Of a DNA stretch of 10,324 nucleotides, positions 6,972 through 10,324 are shown one piece after another. Made by a program: the position numbers and the translations under genes. Location of the stretch: NCBI GenBank assembly GCA_002783525.1, contig PFGS01000157.1, positions 1-10,324 of the forward strand, read 5' to 3'. How positions within the stretch are numbered: the first letter of the stretch is position 1; each line of letters begins with the position of its first letter. This DNA comes from Ignavibacteriales bacterium CG12_big_fil_rev_8_21_14_0_65_30_8. GTDB lineage: Bacteria; Bacteroidota; Ignavibacteria; Ignavibacteriales; Ignavibacteriaceae. The notes beneath the pieces are model-generated. The model made no database searches. It saw nothing but the letters and a program-made list of their open reading frames with translations, and was not told the DNA's origin.

Positions 6972-6996
6972 GGAGGAATATTTTAATATTCCTCCC
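6971..6996 (-). terminator. Hairpin after the M61 peptidase gene
   Basis: Arms at 6971-6982 (GGGAGGAATATT) and 6985-6996 (AATATTCCTCCC) form a perfect 12-base inverted repeat with a two-base centre. The outer six pairs are G-C rich except one, which is unusual in this AT-rich window. It begins ten bases after the peptidase stop codon on the - strand. Only a broken T tract (ATTACATTTT) follows, so it may act as a terminator, a 3' stabilising stem, or both. Confidence 0.55.
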
Positions 6997-7005
6997 AAAT
7001 TATTG

Positions 7006-8784
7006 TTATAAATTTTTCATCCAGACTTTTCTTAGTTTCAGTTGTTCTTCAGTTGCATTTGGGTTTACTTCAAATACATGTTTATTTTCTCTTGCAGAAA
7101 TTTTTGATGTAACTTTTACAAGTTTATTTTCTCTTGTCAACGTGAAATTCATGCTATCGCCAACTTTTAATTTAGCAAATTTAGCGAATGCTTGATTTGC
7201 GTTTTGTAGTGTAACTTTTATTCCTTCAACCTCTTCAATTATGTCTCCATCTAGCAGTCCTGTTTGATCTGATTTATGAGATTTTGCAATTATAAGTTTC
7301 TGACCTTTTACACCAATTTGTACTCCTAATGATGCTTTAGAACTATCTACACCTTTAACAGAGAAGTAATCAATACCAATTTTCTTAAAGTATTCTTTTG
7401 TAGGAAGCGGTTCAGCTCCTTTAATGTATTTATTAATAAAATCTCTTATTTCAGGATAGGTCATATCTACTATTTCATTGAAAAAGTTAGCTTCAGAAAA
7501 TGATTTATGCTTTCCATATTTATTTGTCAATTCTTTTAATAATTCTCTTAGTCCAAATTTACCTTTTGAAAGTTCTAACAAACGAATATCTAATAGGGTT
7601 GGAATAACAGCTCCTTTCATATAAATGTTTCCGTATTGTTGTGGTAATTCGGTTGCTTTTAATCCTAATTCAGTTAAACTTATTGATTGATCGAAGAAAT
7701 CATTTGTTATTAATTTTTGGGAAGTAGTTTTTAGATATCCATCTAATGACATTAAGCTATCTCTCAGCTGAATAATATTTGCAGCCCATTCAGTAACTCC
7801 TTCGTAAAGCCATAAATGTTGTGACAATACAGGTTTAACAAAATTAAAATTTTCAACCAATTCACTATGAATATTTAAAGGAGTTACAATGTGGAAAAAT
7901 TCGTGAGCAGCTACTCTTTTTATACCATCAATTACTGGCTTTGTTAGTGGAGCTTCTTTATAGACATATTCTGAACTATAAGAATGTTCCCAAGCACCAA
8001 CTGTAACATCTTCAAAATGGAAAAGAAATTCATAATGTTTAACAGGTAACCCATTTATAAATTTACTTTCCGCATCTAAAATATCGCTTATTACATTTAA
8101 CAGATCAGTAGATTTTATTAATCCGGTCTTGGAATATGTATATATGTTAACATCAGTATCTTCAATTTTGGTTGTTGCTTTCGTTAATTTTCCCATAAGG
8201 ATTGGTGAATCTACTATGTAATCATATGATTCAGCTACATAATATCCATCACTGTTAGTATGTAAAGCGGTACCAATTGTCCAGTTAGAAGGGTATTCTA
8301 ATTTTACAAATATTTGGTCTGATTGTTTTCCCCAGAAATATCCAAATACAGCCTGTCCATTTATCAACGCATGATCTTCTTCAATAGATGTACCTGCCAT
8401 TGGATATACAGGATGTTCTTGTACCGGAGTATCCCAAGTATCTGAAATTGTATAAGTAATTTTATAAACGTCTTCTGGATCTTTTATTTTGTATTGATTC
8501 GTTGAAATTTTCTCAACTTCAAGACTATCTCCGTTATCATTAAAGGCGTTAAAATTTTTTACAAATCTACCAATGTTCATAATTTGGTATGTACCCGGTG
8601 CTGTAGATGCAAATTGGAAAATGTTATTTTCACTCGAAAGATCCTTAGGATAAACAGTAACCTTAAAAGTATCGTTTGTTCTGTCATTTAAATTGATTAC
8701 AAATTTTTGCTGTGCAAAAACACTTAAGCTTAAAACAATAACCGTTAGGAAAACTAGTTTAGCTTTTCGAATCAAGAAATTCAT
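7006..8784 (-). CDS. Exported M61-family metallopeptidase with PDZ domain
   Basis: This 592-residue protein is a zinc peptidase of the M61 (glycyl aminopeptidase-like) family. A Sec signal peptide (about 1-24, likely cut after SVFA before QQKF) sends it to the periplasm or outside. An N-terminal beta domain is followed by the catalytic region: GAWEHSYS (263-270, matching the family's G-x-EH-x-x-S block), zinc motif HEFFH (His294, Glu295, His298) continuing as IVTPLNIHSE, and the probable third ligand Glu328 in LYEGVTEW. A PDZ domain (about 484-560) contains LLDGDIIEEVEG. It should trim peptides with small or acidic N-terminal residues, though the substrate is not known. A GGAG (8791-8794) lies six bases before the chosen ATG; an earlier out-of-frame ATG (8788) gives only a nine-codon frame. 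The gene is divergent from ispH across a 213-base spacer and is followed by a hairpin. Confidence 0.92.
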   Translation of the reverse strand: MNFLIRKAKLVFLTVIVLSLSVFAQQKFVINLNDRTNDTFKVTVYPKDLSSENNIFQFASTAPGTYQIMNIGRFVKNFNAFNDNGDSLEVEKISTNQYKIKDPEDVYKITYTISDTWDTPVQEHPVYPMAGTSIEEDHALINGQAVFGYFWGKQSDQIFVKLEYPSNWTIGTALHTNSDGYYVAESYDYIVDSPILMGKLTKATTKIEDTDVNIYTYSKTGLIKSTDLLNVISDILDAESKFINGLPVKHYEFLFHFEDVTVGAWEHSYSSEYVYKEAPLTKPVIDGIKRVAAHEFFHIVTPLNIHSELVENFNFVKPVLSQHLWLYEGVTEWAANIIQLRDSLMSLDGYLKTTSQKLITNDFFDQSISLTELGLKATELPQQYGNIYMKGAVIPTLLDIRLLELSKGKFGLRELLKELTNKYGKHKSFSEANFFNEIVDMTYPEIRDFINKYIKGAEPLPTKEYFKKIGIDYFSVKGVDSSKASLGVQIGVKGQKLIIAKSHKSDQTGLLDGDIIEEVEGIKVTLQNANQAFAKFAKLKVGDSMNFTLTRENKLVKVTSKISARENKHVFEVNPNATEEQLKLRKVWMKNL

Positions 8785-8790
8785 TCATTA

Positions 8791-8794
8791 CTCC
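8791..8794 (-). promoter_or_regulatory. Shine-Dalgarno deciding the peptidase start
   Basis: GGAG on the - strand sits six bases before the ATG at 8784. A second ATG at 8788 is only two bases from it and out of frame, so the spacing favours the 8784 start. That start also yields the complete signal peptide. Confidence 0.65.
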
Positions 8795-8831
8795 ATTAAT
8801 ATACTTGCTAACTACTTTAAAATAATATCAT

Positions 8832-8861
8832 ATTATATCTTGCATTTAATGAAAATGATAA
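8832..8861 (-). promoter_or_regulatory. Candidate promoter for the M61 peptidase gene
   Basis: On the - strand a TATAAT (8837-8832) is preceded by TTATCA (8861-8856, four of six matches to TTGACA) with an 18-base spacer. This would give a leader of roughly 40 bases. In so AT-rich a region TATAAT is expected by chance, and Bacteroidota-type sigma factors use a different consensus, so confidence is low. Confidence 0.28.
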
Positions 8862-8873
8862 GCGTTCTATAAT
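8845..8873 (+). promoter_or_regulatory. Weak candidate promoter for ispH
   Basis: A TATAAT at 8868-8873 has TTTAAT (three of six matches to TTGACA) 17 bases upstream. If used, the ispH leader would be about 115-120 bases long and would contain the TTTAGG repeats. The -35 match is poor and the AT content makes chance hits likely. Confidence 0.18.
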
Positions 8874-8904
8874 TATGATTAACGGATTAAATAATAGTTA
8901 AGTA

Positions 8905-8951
8905 TTTAGGTCAATATGTTGTAATTTTAGGTTTCTTAATATGACTTTAGG
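8905..8951. repeat. Three TTTAGG repeats at 20-21 base spacing upstream of ispH
   Basis: TTTAGG occurs at 8905-8910, 8926-8931 and 8946-8951, so the repeats start 21 and 20 bases apart, about two DNA helical turns. The sequence between them is partly similar (AATATG occurs in the first two intervals). They lie 47-93 bases before the ispH start, in the divergent spacer with the peptidase gene. This could be an operator for a protein binding one face of the DNA, or a chance pattern. Confidence 0.35.
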
Positions 8952-8997
8952 GTTTTAATTCTTTAAATTTATTTAACAACAAAAAATCCGTTTTAAA

Positions 8998-10221
8998 TTG
9001 AAAAAATTTGATATTCCTACATATTATCAGAGTTCTATAATATCTAAAATTAAAGAAATTAGATATTTAAAAGATCCAAGAAAGATTGATAATTCTCCCA
9101 CAAGATTAGATTTTGGTCCTGTTATATTTTATGTAGCCAGACATTTTGGATTTTGTTATGGAGTAAAAAATGCAATCGATATTGCGTATAAAACAATAAA
9201 TGAAAATCCTAAGAAAAGAATTTATTTACTTAGTGAGATGATCCACAATCCGAATGTAAATGCAGATCTGCAGGGAATGAATGTAAAGTTTATTATGGAT
9301 ACATCAGGTAATCAAATTATTCCTTGGGAGCAATTAACAAAAGAAGATATTGTTATTATCCCGGCTTTTGGAACAACTTTGGAAATAGAAAATAAATTAA
9401 ACGAAATTGGAATAGATCCATATAAATATGATACTACCTGTCCATTTGTCGAAAAAGTTTGGAACAGATCATCTCAGTTGGGTGATGAAGAGAGTACTGT
9501 TATAATACACGGTAAAAATACACACGAAGAAACAAGAGCAACTTTTTCACACAGTATTAAAAATGCACCTTCATTAATTGTAAGAGATTTAAAAGAAACT
9601 GAATTTTTAGTCTCAGTAATTTTGAAAGAAAAAAAAGAAGAAGACTTTTATGAATACTTCAAAGGTAAATATTCTAAAAGTTTTGATGTGTCTAAAGACT
9701 TACAAAAAATTGGCGTTGTAAATCAAACCACAATGCTTGCCTCAGAAACATCTGCAATTGCAACACTTTTGAAAGGTACAATGATAAAAAAATATGGACA
9801 GGAAGAAATTGAAAAACATTTTGTAGATACCAGAGACACACTATGTTATGCAACAAATGATAATCAGAATGCTACATATACTTTGTTAAAACAAAAAGCT
9901 GATTTTGCAATTGTAGTCGGTGGATATAACAGCTCAAACACAGGACATATTGTTGAGCTTTGTAATGAGAAGATAAAAACCTACTTTATCTCTGATTCAA
10001 ATAAAATAATTGATAAGAAAAACATTTCACATTTTGATCTAAAAAATAAGAATGAAGTTTTAACAGAAAATTATTTACCCGAAAAAGAAAAGACAGAAAT
10101 ACTTTTAACAAGCGGTGCATCCTGCCCGGATGCAGAAGTAGATAGAGTTATGTTAAAATTATTAGCAATGTTTGATAATACTAACAATATTGATGGTGTT
10201 GTCAAACAAATAGCTAATTAG
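8998..10221 (+). CDS. ispH: 4-hydroxy-3-methylbut-2-enyl diphosphate reductase, long form
   Basis: This 407-residue protein is IspH (LytB), which reduces HMBPP to isopentenyl and dimethylallyl diphosphate in the last step of the MEP pathway, using an iron-sulfur cluster in the cytoplasm. The three cluster cysteines are Cys53 (HFGFCYGV), Cys148 (DTTCPFVEKVW) and Cys283 (DTLCYATNDNQ). THEETRAT (175-182) carries the catalytic Glu178, VVNQTTM (240-246) and GGYNSSNTGH (308-317) line the substrate site, and TSGASCPD (371-378) is the usual C-terminal block. E. coli IspH is about 316 residues; the N-terminal extension of about 40 residues and the insertion near 195-235 fit the long form of cyanobacteria, plants and some Bacteroidota relatives. 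The start is TTG: the frame is open back to 8977 but has no ATG, and no Shine-Dalgarno is visible, so the exact start is uncertain. The stop is TAG. Confidence 0.95.
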   Translation: MKKFDIPTYYQSSIISKIKEIRYLKDPRKIDNSPTRLDFGPVIFYVARHFGFCYGVKNAIDIAYKTINENPKKRIYLLSEMIHNPNVNADLQGMNVKFIMDTSGNQIIPWEQLTKEDIVIIPAFGTTLEIENKLNEIGIDPYKYDTTCPFVEKVWNRSSQLGDEESTVIIHGKNTHEETRATFSHSIKNAPSLIVRDLKETEFLVSVILKEKKEEDFYEYFKGKYSKSFDVSKDLQKIGVVNQTTMLASETSAIATLLKGTMIKKYGQEEIEKHFVDTRDTLCYATNDNQNATYTLLKQKADFAIVVGGYNSSNTGHIVELCNEKIKTYFISDSNKIIDKKNISHFDLKNKNEVLTENYLPEKEKTEILLTSGASCPDAEVDRVMLKLLAMFDNTNNIDGVVKQIAN

Positions 10222-10227
10222 TTAACA

Positions 10228-10259
10228 TTTACAAAATTTGATTGTAAAACTTCTTTTGT
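10228..10259. terminator. Weak hairpin between ispH and the convergent edge gene
   Basis: TTTACA (10228-10233) pairs with TGTAAA (10243-10248) around a nine-base loop, followed on the + strand by a T-rich stretch. An alternative pairing joins ACAAAA (10231-10236) with TTTTGT (10254-10259). Both stems are A-T rich with a single G-C pair. The position, just past the ispH stop, is right for a terminator, but the structure is weak. Confidence 0.28.
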
Positions 10260-10324
10260 TTATTGTTTTTTGATCCAACTATTAAATTTATCAATTGCTT
10301 CACCACACTTTCCTAAATAAATTG
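10260..10324 (-). CDS. C-terminal end of an unidentified protein, cut by the window edge
   Basis: On the - strand an open frame enters from the right edge and ends at TAA (10262-10260). The visible end reads GKCGEAIDKFNSWIKKQ after IYL. It looks like a genuine protein end: an amphipathic helix with AI..F..W spacing and a basic tail, of a kind seen in helical repeat proteins among many others. The other two - strand frames are stopped within the same stretch. The gene would converge with ispH, 38 bases away. Twenty residues are too few to name a family. Confidence 0.42.
   Translation of the reverse strand, partial: IYLGKCGEAIDKFNSWIKKQ

Noticed and set aside
8785..8997. Riboswitch or sigma-54 promoter in the largest intergenic region
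   Set aside because: I saw no GG-N10-GC core on either strand and no conserved riboswitch-like core or strong stem. Only low-confidence promoter matches and the TTTAGG repeats stand out.

Overview
The window is a strongly AT-rich bacterial chromosomal segment with ordinary, densely packed genes. It shows no mobile element, CRISPR array, tRNA or rRNA that I can see. Several features fit a member of the Bacteroidota/Chlorobiota/Ignavibacteriota group, and an Ignavibacteria-like organism is my best guess. These are weak or absent Shine-Dalgarno sequences before most genes, a long (about 400-residue) IspH, an exported M61 peptidase with a PDZ domain, and a SpoIIE-type phosphatase fused to receiver domains. 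This assignment rests on gene style, not on a marker gene, so it is tentative.

Left half (65-5360, all on the + strand): a five-gene signalling cluster. It encodes a small lipoprotein with a C-terminal membrane helix, a soluble PAS histidine kinase, an NtrC-type sigma-54 response regulator, a stand-alone STAS-domain protein, and a protein with two receiver domains followed by a SpoIIE/RsbU-type PP2C phosphatase. Gaps are 39, 9, 35 and 35 bases, so the genes are probably co-transcribed. The layout joins a two-component system (His to Asp phosphotransfer, sigma-54 activation) to half of a partner-switching system (STAS antagonist plus its phosphatase). The usual third partner, a small HATPase anti-sigma kinase, is not in the window. 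This cluster is the most interesting part of the sequence.

Right half: prfA (peptide chain release factor 1) runs on the - strand and meets the signalling cluster tail to tail with only three bases between stop codons. A hairpin spans both stops. Upstream of prfA on the same strand are a 150-residue protein resembling the DUF6314 family and then a secreted M61-family metallopeptidase. Two hairpins sit back to back between these two genes; the second contains the start codon of the 150-residue gene. A 213-base divergent intergenic region separates the peptidase from ispH (+ strand, TTG start), the last enzyme of the MEP isoprenoid pathway. It holds a TTTAGG motif repeated three times at 20-21 base spacing. 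The right edge cuts off the C-terminal end of a - strand gene convergent with ispH.

No gene-free stretch exceeds 300 bases. I looked for the GG-N10-GC core of a sigma-54 promoter in the intergenic regions and saw none, so the regulator's targets are probably elsewhere.
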